Below are positions 25,967 through 37,500 of a DNA stretch of 64,000 nt, one piece after another. The position numbers were made by a program, and so were the translations under genes. The DNA comes from Variovorax sp. Root318D1 (GTDB lineage Bacteria; Pseudomonadota; Gammaproteobacteria; Burkholderiales; Burkholderiaceae_C): NCBI RefSeq assembly GCF_001424835.1, contig NZ_LMCQ01000025.1, forward strand, positions 91,001 to 155,000, read 5' to 3'. A model generated the notes under the pieces. The model had not been told where the DNA came from. It searched no databases and saw nothing but the letters and a program-made list of their open reading frames with translations. The first letter of the stretch is position 1. Every line of letters begins with the position of its first letter.

Positions 25967-27646
25967 ATGAAACACCTGAGCGGTCTTGATGCCACCTTCC
26001 TGCACCTTGAGACCCCCGAGATGCCGATGCACGTGGGCTCGCTCAACGTGCTCGACCTGCCCAAGGGCTACAAGGGCGACTTCTACGAGGACGCCAAGCA
26101 GTTCATGGCCAGCCGCATCCACCTGGCCGACGTGTTCACGCGCAAGCTCGCGCTGATGCCCTTCGACCTGACCAACCCGGTGTGGGTGGAGGACGACGAC
26201 ATCGACCTCGACTACCACGTGCGCCACATCACGCTGCCCAAGCCCGGCACCAACCGGCAGCTGCAGCAGTACGTGGCGCGGCTGCATTCCACGCTGATCG
26301 ACCGCAGCCGCCCGATGTGGGAGTTCTTCATCATCGATGGCCTGAAGAGCGGGCAGGTGGCGCTCTACACCAAGGTGCACCATGCGGGCATCGACGGACA
26401 AGCCGGCGTGGCGCTCGGCAAGGCCATCTTCGATCTCGAGGCCACGGGCCGCGTGGTGAAGCCGCCGCGCGCACGCCCGCGCAGCAGCGGCTACCAGCTG
26501 GGCATGGCCGAGCTCGCGACCGCGGCGCTGCGCAACACGGCGCAGCAGTACGTCAAGCTCTTCAAGATGGCGCCGGCCATTGCGCGTGCGCTAGGCGGGC
26601 TCGCCAAGCCCGACGAGAAGGCGGCCGAAAAGAACGCAGCCACAGCGCCCAAGAAGTTCAACCTCTTCGCGCCGCGCACCTCGCTCAACGTGTCGATCAC
26701 CAACCAGCGTACCTTTGCGGGCCGCACCATTTCGCTGGCCGAGACCAAGCACATCGCCAAGCACTTCGGCGTGTCGCTCAACGACGTGGTGATGGCCACG
26801 GTGGCCGGCGCGCTGCGCCACTACCTGGCCGACAACAACGAGCTGCCCGCCAAGCCGCTGGTGGCCGGCGTGCCCGTGAGCCTTCGCGAAGCGGGCGACG
26901 AGACTTCCAACAACCAGGCCAGCATGATCCTCGTGAGCCTGGCCACGGACATCACCGACCCGGTGCAGCGGCTCAAGGCCATCAACGCCTCGTCGACCAG
27001 CTCGAAGTCGACCATGAACCGCTTCAAGGCGGTGATCCTGGACGACTTTCCCACCTTTGCAGCGCCCTGGCTGGTGTCGGGCATCGCCTCGATGGTGGGC
27101 CGCTCGGGGCTCGTGAACCTGCTGCCGCCGGGGGCCAACGTGGCCATTTCCAATGTGGCCGGCGCGCCGTTCCCGATGTACTTTGCGGGCGCACTCGTCA
27201 CCAGCTACTACCCGGTGTCGATCGCAGGCCACGGCATGGCGCTCAACGTCACGGTGCAGAGCTACAACGGACGCATGGACTACGGCCTCATTGCCTGTCG
27301 CCGCGCCGTGCCCGACATCACCGAGATCGGCGACTACCTGCTGGCCGAGCACCAGCTGCTGATGAGTCTCACGCAGACCCATCCCGCAGCAGCGCCGAAG
27401 GCGGTGGCTCCCGAGCCGGCACCCGTCGCGAAGGCGGCGGCCAAGCCCGCCACCAAGCCCGCAGCGGAGCCTGCCGTGAAAAAGGCCGCAGCCAAGAAGG
27501 CGCCCGCAGCAAAAGCCCCCGCGGCCAAGGTGCCGGCAGCCAAGACAGCCGCCAGAAAAGCGCCTGTTAAGGCGGCGGCCAGCAAGGCGCCGCCGCGCAA
27601 GCCCGCCGCGCCGGCCAAGCGCGCCAGGGCGGCTGCTGCGGCATGA
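25967..27646 (+). CDS. Wax ester synthase/diacylglycerol acyltransferase (WS/DGAT)
   Basis: A 559-residue WS/DGAT. The opening KHLSGLDATFLHLETPEMPM and the catalytic HHAGIDG at about 138-144 (HHxxxDG) are diagnostic; a PLF-like SLRE and GPPVALGG-like region follows around 300-450 (NVAISNVAGAPFPMYFAGA). It would esterify acyl-CoA to fatty alcohols or diacylglycerol at lipid bodies. Residues ~475-559 form a Lys/Ala/Pro-rich tail (AAKKAPAAKAPAAK) not part of the catalytic fold. AAGGAGA precedes the ATG. Phasin-like genes follow. Confidence 0.92.
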   Translation: MKHLSGLDATFLHLETPEMPMHVGSLNVLDLPKGYKGDFYEDAKQFMASRIHLADVFTRKLALMPFDLTNPVWVEDDDIDLDYHVRHITLPKPGTNRQLQQYVARLHSTLIDRSRPMWEFFIIDGLKSGQVALYTKVHHAGIDGQAGVALGKAIFDLEATGRVVKPPRARPRSSGYQLGMAELATAALRNTAQQYVKLFKMAPAIARALGGLAKPDEKAAEKNAATAPKKFNLFAPRTSLNVSITNQRTFAGRTISLAETKHIAKHFGVSLNDVVMATVAGALRHYLADNNELPAKPLVAGVPVSLREAGDETSNNQASMILVSLATDITDPVQRLKAINASSTSSKSTMNRFKAVILDDFPTFAAPWLVSGIASMVGRSGLVNLLPPGANVAISNVAGAPFPMYFAGALVTSYYPVSIAGHGMALNVTVQSYNGRMDYGLIACRRAVPDITEIGDYLLAEHQLLMSLTQTHPAAAPKAVAPEPAPVAKAAAKPATKPAAEPAVKKAAAKKAPAAKAPAAKVPAAKTAARKAPVKAAASKAPPRKPAAPAKRARAAAAA

Positions 27647-27783
27647 TCGGCAGGCCACGGCAGAAAATTGGGGCAGTTGGACTAGTTTTCCGACGGTTCT
27701 AGCTTTTCAGGCCTAGGCGCTCTGGAAGAAGATCACTCCATCGCGAATCCAGCGACCGATCAATCAACTTCCAGGAAATCCAC

Positions 27784-28338
27784 ATGACCACGCAAGCTTC
27801 TTTCTCTTCCGCAGCCATCCACGTCGTTGGCCAGTACAACGACGCAGGCAAGACCCTGGTGGGTGCCTATCGCGCCGGCGTGCATCGCCTGCTCGGCGGC
27901 GCTTCTTCGCGTTACAGCGAATTCCTGGGCAGCCGCCAGATTCCGCTGGTGAGCGAACAGATCAAGGCCAACCTGATCGGCGCGCAAGAAAAGATCAACG
28001 GCTTCCTGGCCAACCGCCTGGACATCGACACCGGCCGCATCGTTTCGGTGATGGACCGCGTGGCCGCGGGCACGACCAGCGGCATCGAAGCCGTGGCCGG
28101 CCGTGTGGCGGGTGTCGAATCGCCCATCGTCACCTCGGTGGTCAAGACCCTGAACGCGCTGAACCAGCCGATCGCCAACGTGTCGGTGCAGATCGCCGAC
28201 AGGGTTGCAGCCGGCGCCAAGCAGATCGAAGTGCGCGTGAGCGGCACCGAAGAAGCCAAGACCGTGCGTACGGTGAAGGCCAAGGCCGCCGTCGCCAAGA
28301 AGCCGGTTCGCCGCACCACCGCCCGCAAGGCAGCCTGA
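27784..28338 (+). CDS. Phasin-like protein with basic C-terminal tail
   Basis: A 184-residue, mostly amphipathic-helical protein. No enzymatic motif is seen. The last ~35 residues are Lys/Arg/Ala-rich (VAKKPVRRTTARKAA), like histone-type tails of PhaF. It sits between a WS/DGAT and a clear PhaF-like protein, which supports a granule-associated role. A weak promoter-like pair, TTGGAC (27677) and TAGCTT (27700), 17 bases apart, lies upstream; CAGGAAA is the probable ribosome site. I did not recognise a formal domain. Confidence 0.6.
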   Translation: MTTQASFSSAAIHVVGQYNDAGKTLVGAYRAGVHRLLGGASSRYSEFLGSRQIPLVSEQIKANLIGAQEKINGFLANRLDIDTGRIVSVMDRVAAGTTSGIEAVAGRVAGVESPIVTSVVKTLNALNQPIANVSVQIADRVAAGAKQIEVRVSGTEEAKTVRTVKAKAAVAKKPVRRTTARKAA

Positions 28339-28355
28339 TCCTGGAGCAATAACGC

Positions 28356-28877
28356 ATGGCGACCCGCCCCGACGCTACCGCAAGCCTGAAAAAGAAGAAG
28401 GCGGCGGCGCCTGCGAAGAAAGCTCCCACGGCCAGGAAGGCCCCCTCAGCCAAAAAGACGGTTGCGGCGGCGAAGAAAAAAACTGCTGCTGTCACACCCA
28501 ATGCACCGCCGAGCCCCAAGGCCGTCGGTGAAGGCCTGCTGCGCGCAGGCCTCAAGGTACTCGGCAACGTGCGCGACGACGTTGCCAAGCGCCAGGCTAA
28601 CGTGATCGAGGGGCTGCTGGGCATCGGCCAGGGCAAGCCCGACGCGGCCGCTGCGGCCAAGGCGGCCGTTCCGCGCGGCTTTCCGAGCCTCGACAGCTTT
28701 GGCCTCCGCAAATTCGAAGACGTCTTCGACCAGCGCGTTGCCACGGCCCTTCAGCGGCTAGGCATGCCCAGCGCCGAAGAGGTGCAAGCCTTGCGCGAAG
28801 AAGTGGCCCGGCTGCACGAACGCCTTGCGCAACTCGAGCCCAAGAACGCCGGCCCGCGCGGCAGCGGCAAGCGCTGA
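28356..28877 (+). CDS. PhaF/PhaI-like polyhydroxyalkanoate granule protein
   Basis: A 173-residue protein. Residues ~10-48 are Lys/Ala repeats (KKKAAAPAKKAPTARKA). Residues ~60-165 resemble the phasin domain of PhaF/PhaI, ending FEDVFDQRVATALQRLGMPS, then AEEVQALREEVARLHERLAQLE, a leucine-zipper-like helix. Phasins coat PHA or neutral-lipid granules, and the basic repeats bind DNA non-specifically, so granules segregate with the nucleoid. The order basic-then-phasin is the reverse of Pseudomonas PhaF. It starts 17 bp after the previous gene. Confidence 0.78.
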   Translation: MATRPDATASLKKKKAAAPAKKAPTARKAPSAKKTVAAAKKKTAAVTPNAPPSPKAVGEGLLRAGLKVLGNVRDDVAKRQANVIEGLLGIGQGKPDAAAAAKAAVPRGFPSLDSFGLRKFEDVFDQRVATALQRLGMPSAEEVQALREEVARLHERLAQLEPKNAGPRGSGKR

Positions 28878-28918
28878 GCCTCGGCCCAGCGAAGCACCGA
28901 CGCACGCAGCAGCCGGTT

Positions 28919-29554
28919 GTGGCCAGTTCCAACACCACGCGCGATCGCATCCTGCAGGCCAGCCTTGCGCTGTTCAACGCGGAAGGCCTCGCGGCGGTGT
29001 CCACGCACAAGATCGCGGCCGAGCTCGGCATGAGCCCGGGCAACCTGCACTATCACTTCAAGGCCAAGCAACTGATCGTCGAGTGGCTGTTCCGCCGCTT
29101 CGAGCAGCGGCTCGAGGTGCTCGACGGGTCTTCCGGTGCAATCACCGCCATCGACGACCTCTGGCTGGCGCTGCACCTGCGCTTCGAAGCCATCGACCAG
29201 TACCGGTTCATCTATCGCGACATGGCCTTCCTGGCCAGCGAATACCCCGCACTCGGCCAGCGCGCGCAGGCGCTCACCGCGCAGAACCTACTGGCGGCGC
29301 AAGCGCTCTGCGAAGGACTGGTGGCCTCGGGCGTCATCGAGACCAGCGCCGAGCAGGCGCGCATCCTCGCGCTGCAGATGGTCTTCACCACCACCTGCTG
29401 GCTCTCGTTCGAACGCCTGGTGCCGGGGCGCGACGCGCTGGCGCAGGCCGACCCCGGATTGGCGGCTTTTTACACGCTCACCTTGATTTCCCCGTATGTT
29501 TCGAGCGAATCGAGGGCTTACCTTGATTACCTGCGAGGCAAATACCTCGGATAA
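28919..29554 (+). CDS. TetR-family regulator, PhaD-like
   Basis: A 211-residue TetR-like regulator with a GTG start at 28919. The HTH reads TRDRILQASLALFNAEGLAA, then STHKIAAELGMSPGNLHYHF. The rest is a helical ligand domain. The N-terminus is close to PhaD, the acyl-CoA-sensing regulator of PHA clusters in pseudomonads, and the place right after the phasin genes agrees. The gap to the phasin gene is 41 bp, so it is probably in the same transcript. Confidence 0.82.
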   Translation: MASSNTTRDRILQASLALFNAEGLAAVSTHKIAAELGMSPGNLHYHFKAKQLIVEWLFRRFEQRLEVLDGSSGAITAIDDLWLALHLRFEAIDQYRFIYRDMAFLASEYPALGQRAQALTAQNLLAAQALCEGLVASGVIETSAEQARILALQMVFTTTCWLSFERLVPGRDALAQADPGLAAFYTLTLISPYVSSESRAYLDYLRGKYLG

Positions 29555-29640
29555 ACATCGCAGTTGTCCGACGAGCCAGTGAAACTTTGGTTCGCCATGC
29601 TCGCTCCATAGAACAAAGACCGCAAAGGAAAGCTGCCCTC

Positions 29641-30414
29641 ATGACCACCGCAACCCGAGAACCCATCGCGCCGCCATCGGGCCTCTTGCTGCTGGCCGAA
29701 GCGCGCGCCCTCTGGGAAACGGGCGCGGGCATCGCCATGTGGCCGCTGCTGCAACTCACGCCGCGCGGCGACGGGCATCCGGTGCTCGTGCTGCCCGGCC
29801 TCGTGGCGGGCGACGGCTCCACGCTGGTGCTGCGCCGCTACCTGTGCAGCCGCGGCTACGACGCGCGCGGCTGGGGCCTGGGCCGCAACTTCGGCCCGCG
29901 CCAGGGTGTGGAAGACGGCATGGTTGCGCTCCTCAAGTCGCTGCACGAGCAAAGTGGGCAAAAGGTCAGCGTGATCGGCTGGAGCCTGGGCGGCGTCTAT
30001 GCGCGCCTCCTGGCGTCGGCACAGCCGGACCTGGTGCGCAACGTCATCACCCTCGGCAGCCCGTTCTCCGGCAGCCCGCGCGCCACCAACGCCTGGCGCG
30101 TGTACGAGGGCGTGAGCGGGCAGAGCTCGCACGACCCGCGCCGCATGAAGTTCGTGCAGCCGACGCCGCCGGTGCCCACGACCTCGATCTTCAGCCGCAC
30201 CGACGGCGTTGTCGCGTGGCGCTGCAGCATCGAGAAGTCTGGCCCGCAGGCAGAAAACATCGAGGTGGTGGCGAGCCATATGGGGCTTGGGGCGCATCCC
30301 GCGGTGCTCTATGCATTGGCCGATCGCCTTGCGCAGCCGGAGGGCGAGTGGAAGCCGTTCAACCGCGGCTTGCTGGGGCCGCTGGTCTATCCCGATCCGG
30401 ACCGCAAGGTCTAA
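29641..30414 (+). CDS. Alpha/beta hydrolase (lipase/esterase-like)
   Basis: A 257-residue alpha/beta hydrolase. GHPVLVLPGLVAGDGSTLVLRR gives the oxyanion region, the nucleophile elbow is VIGWSLGGVYAR near 118, Asp is probably in FSRTDGVVAWR, and His in ASHMGLGAHP. That HMGL ending is typical of lipases related to the PGAP1/triacylglycerol type. Its place after the WS/DGAT-phasin genes suggests turnover of stored lipid. It converges with the P450 gene. Confidence 0.8.
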   Translation: MTTATREPIAPPSGLLLLAEARALWETGAGIAMWPLLQLTPRGDGHPVLVLPGLVAGDGSTLVLRRYLCSRGYDARGWGLGRNFGPRQGVEDGMVALLKSLHEQSGQKVSVIGWSLGGVYARLLASAQPDLVRNVITLGSPFSGSPRATNAWRVYEGVSGQSSHDPRRMKFVQPTPPVPTTSIFSRTDGVVAWRCSIEKSGPQAENIEVVASHMGLGAHPAVLYALADRLAQPEGEWKPFNRGLLGPLVYPDPDRKV

Positions 30415-30430
30415 GTTCGCTGTGGCGGGG

Positions 30431-33649
<3,219 letters not shown>

Positions 33650-33687
33650 GGGTTCTTGTGCCTTTGGTATGGACCCGCTTCGGAGAT

Positions 33688-33706
33688 CCGGGGTGTGACA
33701 CCCGGA
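33688..33706. promoter_or_regulatory. Operator-like palindrome upstream of the P450 gene
   Basis: GGGTGT-G-ACACCC at 33691-33703 is a perfect odd-centred dyad. Flanking CCGG and CGG bases extend it imperfectly. It lies 42 bp upstream of the P450 start, after the stop of the binding-protein gene. It could be a repressor site, for example for the TetR protein nearby, or a terminator hairpin of the upstream gene; no T-tract supports the latter. Confidence 0.35.
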
Positions 33707-33771
33707 GTATCTCGACCGCACGGGTGCGCGGCAGGACGGGGTTTCCCTTAGGAGGCCCCATGCATGGCGCT

Positions 33772-35037
33772 TCAGCCGCCGGGGCGGACCATCTTGCAGT
33801 CGGTGCCCTGGGCCAGCTCGTTCCCGGTATAGACCGCGTCGGTGCGGAAGCCATAGTTGGTGCCTTCCCAACCCGACTTGACACTCTTGCCATCGACCGG
33901 CGCGATCGTGTTGACCACCTGCGGCAACAGCAGCTGGTGGTCCTCGGCGCGCATGCGGATGGGCCCCACTACCGAATCGAAGGTCATGTCTTCGAGTGCG
34001 GTGGCCACCTTCACCGTGTCGGTGCTGCCGGCCTTGTTGATGGCGGCGGCCAGCAGGCGCGGCGTGAAGTCGATGCGCGGCGACAGGAAATCCTTGCCCG
34101 TCTTGGCCTTGTAGGTCTTGGCGAGCGCATCGACCCGCGGCGTGTCGGCCTGGCCCGGATGCCATTCGGCAACCCAGGTCAGCTGCCCCAGCTTGGCCTG
34201 CGACACCGCCAGCACCGTGCCGGGCACCGAGCCCGCGCTGTGGTTGAAGTAGCGCAGGTTGTAGCCCGCATCGCCCGCGGCCTTGAGAAGCAGGGTCATG
34301 TCCTGCCCCCAGTTGCCGGTAATGACCGAGTCGGCCCCGCTTTGCTTGATGTTCGCGATGTAGGGCGAGAAGTCTTTCACGCGGCCGATGGGGTGCAGTG
34401 TTTCGCCGACGAACTGCACGTCGGGCCGCGCGAGGCCCACGAGCTGGCGCCCGTAGCTCGCCCATTGCTTGCCGTGGGCATAGTCCTGGTTCAGCAGGTA
34501 GACCTTCTTCACGTCGGGCGTCTTCTTGATGTAGTTGGCCAGCGCCTTCATCTTCATCGCAGTATTGGCCTCGGTCTGGAAGTGCCAGAAGCTGCAGGTC
34601 TTGCCCGTCATCTCGGGGTCGATCGAGGAGTGGTTCAGTACGATCAGCTCCTTGCCCGGATTGCGCTGGTTCCAGCGCGCCACCGACTGCACGAGCGCGG
34701 TGACCACCGACGAGCCTGAGCCGCCCGTGACGATGGCCTTGGCGCCCTGGTCGATGGCCGCCTGCAGCGCGCTCTGGCTTTCCTGCGCCGAGAGCTTGCT
34801 GTCGAACTGCAGCAGCTGCAGCTTGGTGCCGCCGAGCACGCCGCCCTTGGCGTTGATCTCCTCGATGGCGTATTGCACGTGCATGAGCATCAGTTCGCCC
34901 ACGTTCGCGAAAGGGCCTGACAACGGGTCGATATAGGCGATCTTGTAGGTTGACTGCTGGGCCTGTGCTGCGCCGGAAAGGGCCAGCAGCGAGGCGAGGG
35001 CGATGGGCGCCAATGGCGCGCGACTGAACTTGAGCAT
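33772..35037 (-). CDS. Branched-chain amino acid-type ABC substrate-binding protein (LivK-like)
   Basis: A 421-residue periplasmic type I binding protein. The signal peptide ends at SGAAQAQ near 27; the domain begins YKIAYIDPLSGPFANVGEL and includes IEEINAKGGVLGG and LLNQDYAHGKQWASYG. No ABC permease or ATPase gene is adjacent, so it is an orphan or shares a transporter. Its location between a P450 and a TetR/acyl-CoA ligase suggests a carboxylic or aromatic substrate rather than an amino acid, which is inference. Confidence 0.88.
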   Translation of the reverse strand: MLKFSRAPLAPIALASLLALSGAAQAQQSTYKIAYIDPLSGPFANVGELMLMHVQYAIEEINAKGGVLGGTKLQLLQFDSKLSAQESQSALQAAIDQGAKAIVTGGSGSSVVTALVQSVARWNQRNPGKELIVLNHSSIDPEMTGKTCSFWHFQTEANTAMKMKALANYIKKTPDVKKVYLLNQDYAHGKQWASYGRQLVGLARPDVQFVGETLHPIGRVKDFSPYIANIKQSGADSVITGNWGQDMTLLLKAAGDAGYNLRYFNHSAGSVPGTVLAVSQAKLGQLTWVAEWHPGQADTPRVDALAKTYKAKTGKDFLSPRIDFTPRLLAAAINKAGSTDTVKVATALEDMTFDSVVGPIRMRAEDHQLLLPQVVNTIAPVDGKSVKSGWEGTNYGFRTDAVYTGNELAQGTDCKMVRPGG

Positions 35038-35100
35038 GTCCGTCTGTCTCCGGTGTCGTTGGTAAAACTTCCGCGGAGGGCGCGCGATGCGCCTTTCGCT

Positions 35101-35790
35101 TCAACGCGATTCTTTGGCGCTGCGCAAGCCGATCACGCGGCTCGCCAGCTTGGTGAGCTCGGCCACCACTTCCTCGGGCGAGAGGCGGCCGTCCGGCCGG
35201 TACCAGCTGTAGAGAAAACCCGGCAGGCTGCAGGCGGCCAGCGCGGTGATCTTGGTCTCGGTGAAATCCAGGTCGCCGTCGCGCCGGGCTTCTTCGAGCA
35301 GCGGGCAGAGCAGGTCGTAGAAGTGATGCGCGAGCTTCTTCTGCGCGGCGACGTATTCGGGCCGGTACACCTGCGGCTCGCGGTACGCAAAGAAGGCGCA
35401 GGGGTGATGCGCGATGGTGGCGCGTATCAGCCGCTCGATGCCTTCGAGCACCTTCTCGCTCGCGCGGCGCGGATCGCTCGCCGCGAAGTCGAGCGACGTA
35501 AAGCAGTCGACCGTGGGGCGCCAGGAGAGCGTTTCGAAGATCTCCTGCTTGTCGCGAAAGTAGTAGTACACGAAGGGCTTGGTCACGCCCAGCGCGCGAA
35601 CGATCTGCGCCATGGTCGTGTTGGCATAGCCCTGCGCCGCAAAGAGCTGAGCGGCGGCCTGCAGGATGCGCTCGCGCTGCAGGTCGGTGCCCTGCGTGGC
35701 CGCGCGCTGGCGGCCCGTGCCCTGGGGCTGGTGCGCCTGCGCAGTGCCCTTGCCAGAGGGTTTTTGCCGTGTCGCCGAAGTTATACCCAT
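35101..35790 (-). CDS. TetR-family regulator
   Basis: A 229-residue TetR regulator. A basic ~38-residue N-terminal extension precedes the HTH (QRERILQAAAQLFAAQGYAN, then MAQIVRALGVTKPFVYYYFR). The C-terminal ligand domain is helical. It is divergent from the acyl-CoA ligase gene with 86 bp between starts and upstream of the binding protein, so it probably represses one or both, released by an acyl-CoA. The ATG at 35790 lies inside a palindrome that may be its own operator. Confidence 0.87.
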   Translation of the reverse strand: MGITSATRQKPSGKGTAQAHQPQGTGRQRAATQGTDLQRERILQAAAQLFAAQGYANTTMAQIVRALGVTKPFVYYYFRDKQEIFETLSWRPTVDCFTSLDFAASDPRRASEKVLEGIERLIRATIAHHPCAFFAYREPQVYRPEYVAAQKKLAHHFYDLLCPLLEEARRDGDLDFTETKITALAACSLPGFLYSWYRPDGRLSPEEVVAELTKLASRVIGLRSAKESR

Positions 35791-35795
35791 GGGTA
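35784..35795. promoter_or_regulatory. Palindrome over the TetR start codon
   Basis: TACCCATGGGTA, a perfect 12-base dyad, covers the TetR gene start in the 86-bp gap to the divergent acyl-CoA ligase. TetR proteins often bind such sites. Twelve-base palindromes are expected roughly 16 times by chance in 64 kb, so only the position makes it notable. Confidence 0.35.
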
Positions 35796-35876
35796 GGATT
35801 GTTGGTGCACCATGCGCTCGTTGGCAAGCGTCCGCCCCGCACGGGCGGCTATCGATAACCCTGAGAAAGTGACGCC

Positions 35877-37490
35877 ATGGAGACATTGCCCGATCGCCCG
35901 CAACAGCCCCTGCACGAGTACCTGCGCGCCCATGCGCGAGAGCGCGCCGACGCCGCCGCTTGCATCTGGTACGGCCATGCCATGACGTGGTCACAGCTCG
36001 ACCGCGCGAGCGACGCCTTCGCGGCCCGGCTGCAGGCCATCGGCGTGAAGAAGGGCGAGCCGGTGGTGCTGTTTCTCAACAACTGCCCGCAGTACCTGGT
36101 CGCGCATTACGGCATCCAGAAGATCGGCGCCATCGTTTGTCCGTGCAGTCCGCTCAACAAGGAGCACGAGCTGGCCTACCAAGTCAACGACCTCGGTGCG
36201 CGAGCGATCGTTGCCGCCGCGCCGCTATTGCCGGTGGTGCGAAAGGTGCAGCCGGAGAGTGCGCTCGCGCACGTGTTCGTGGTGCACTACGCCGACCTGC
36301 TGCCCGAGCAGCCCACGCTCGACTTGCCCGCCGAACTGGCGGCCGAGCGCGATGCCGCGCGCAGCGTGCCTGCGGACTACGAAGACTTCCTGGACGTGAT
36401 GCAAAGCGGCGCCGTGCCGCAACCCGTGGCCATTGATCTCGATGACGTGGCGCTCATGACCTACACCTCGGGCACCACGGGGCTTCCGAAGGGCGCCATG
36501 CTGAGCTATGGCAACGCACTCTTCAAGACGCGCGCGGCGTCCGACTGCAACAGCGTGGCAAGCAGCGACGTGCTGCTGTCGATTCCACCGCTCTATCACA
36601 TCGCTGGCATGCTGATGGGTGTGAACGTGCCAGTGCTCAGCGGCGCGGCGTCGGTGCTGCTGCATCGCTTCGATCCGCGCGCCGTGCTGCAGGCCATTGC
36701 GCAGTACAAGGTGAACTGGTGGTACAGCATCGCGCCGATGAACGTGGCCTGCATGCAGGTGCCCGACATCGCGACCTTCGATCTCTCGAGCCTTCGGCGC
36801 AATCCGGTCACGAGCTTCGGCATCACTTTCACCGAATCGCTGGCCGCGCAATGGCGCTCGCATGCGCCCAACTGCACGTCGTTCGAAGCCGCGTACGGGC
36901 TCAGCGAAACCCACACCTGCGACACCTACACGCCGCACCATTCGCCGCGCTGGGGCACGCAGGGCATTGCGGTGCCGGGCGTGACCATCCGCATCGTCGA
37001 CACCGAGACGCAAGCCGACCTGCCCACCGGCGAGGTTGGCGAGATCGTGCTGACCAGCCCCGGCTGCTTCAAGGGCTACTGGAACAAGCCCGAGGCCACG
37101 GCCGCCACGCTGCGGAATGGCTGGGTGCACACCGGGGACATCGGCAAGCTCGACGCGGACGGCTACCTCACCTTCATGGGCCGCATCAAGGAGATGATCA
37201 AGGTCTCGGGCTATAGCGTGTTTCCGGAGCAGGTCGAGACCATTCTCATGAAGCATCCCGCCGTGGCGCAGGCGGCCGTCATCGCGCAGCCCGATCCCGA
37301 GAAGGGCGAGGTGGTCAAGGCCTTCATCGTGCGCAAGCCCGGCGCCACGCTCGACGCCGACGCGCTCATCGCCTGGTCGCGCGACAACATGGCGAGCTAC
37401 AAGGCACCGCGCGCCGTGAGCTTTATCGATGCGTTGCCGACCACTGGTGCCGGCAAGGTGCTGCGCCGGCTGCTGAAAGACAAGACCTGA
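35877..37490 (+). CDS. AMP-forming acyl-CoA synthetase (ligase)
   Basis: A 537-residue ANL-superfamily adenylating enzyme. The A3 P-loop is YTSGTTGLPKGAMLSYGN near 200-217, A5 is in AAYGLSETH, A7 in GWVHTGDIGKLDADGYL, A8 in FMGRIKEMIKVSGYSVFPEQVE, and the catalytic A10 Lys in TGAGKVLRRLLK. It activates a carboxylic acid to the CoA thioester; the chain length cannot be set. Ten bases separate it from the carboxylase gene, so the two are surely one operon. Confidence 0.92.
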   Translation: METLPDRPQQPLHEYLRAHARERADAAACIWYGHAMTWSQLDRASDAFAARLQAIGVKKGEPVVLFLNNCPQYLVAHYGIQKIGAIVCPCSPLNKEHELAYQVNDLGARAIVAAAPLLPVVRKVQPESALAHVFVVHYADLLPEQPTLDLPAELAAERDAARSVPADYEDFLDVMQSGAVPQPVAIDLDDVALMTYTSGTTGLPKGAMLSYGNALFKTRAASDCNSVASSDVLLSIPPLYHIAGMLMGVNVPVLSGAASVLLHRFDPRAVLQAIAQYKVNWWYSIAPMNVACMQVPDIATFDLSSLRRNPVTSFGITFTESLAAQWRSHAPNCTSFEAAYGLSETHTCDTYTPHHSPRWGTQGIAVPGVTIRIVDTETQADLPTGEVGEIVLTSPGCFKGYWNKPEATAATLRNGWVHTGDIGKLDADGYLTFMGRIKEMIKVSGYSVFPEQVETILMKHPAVAQAAVIAQPDPEKGEVVKAFIVRKPGATLDADALIAWSRDNMASYKAPRAVSFIDALPTTGAGKVLRRLLKDKT

Positions 37491-37500
37491 AAGGCCTCTC

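Noticed and set aside
23760..25970. 736-codon open frame antisense to the prolyl oligopeptidase
   Set aside because: Same artefact; the opposite strand has a complete S9 peptidase with all catalytic residues.
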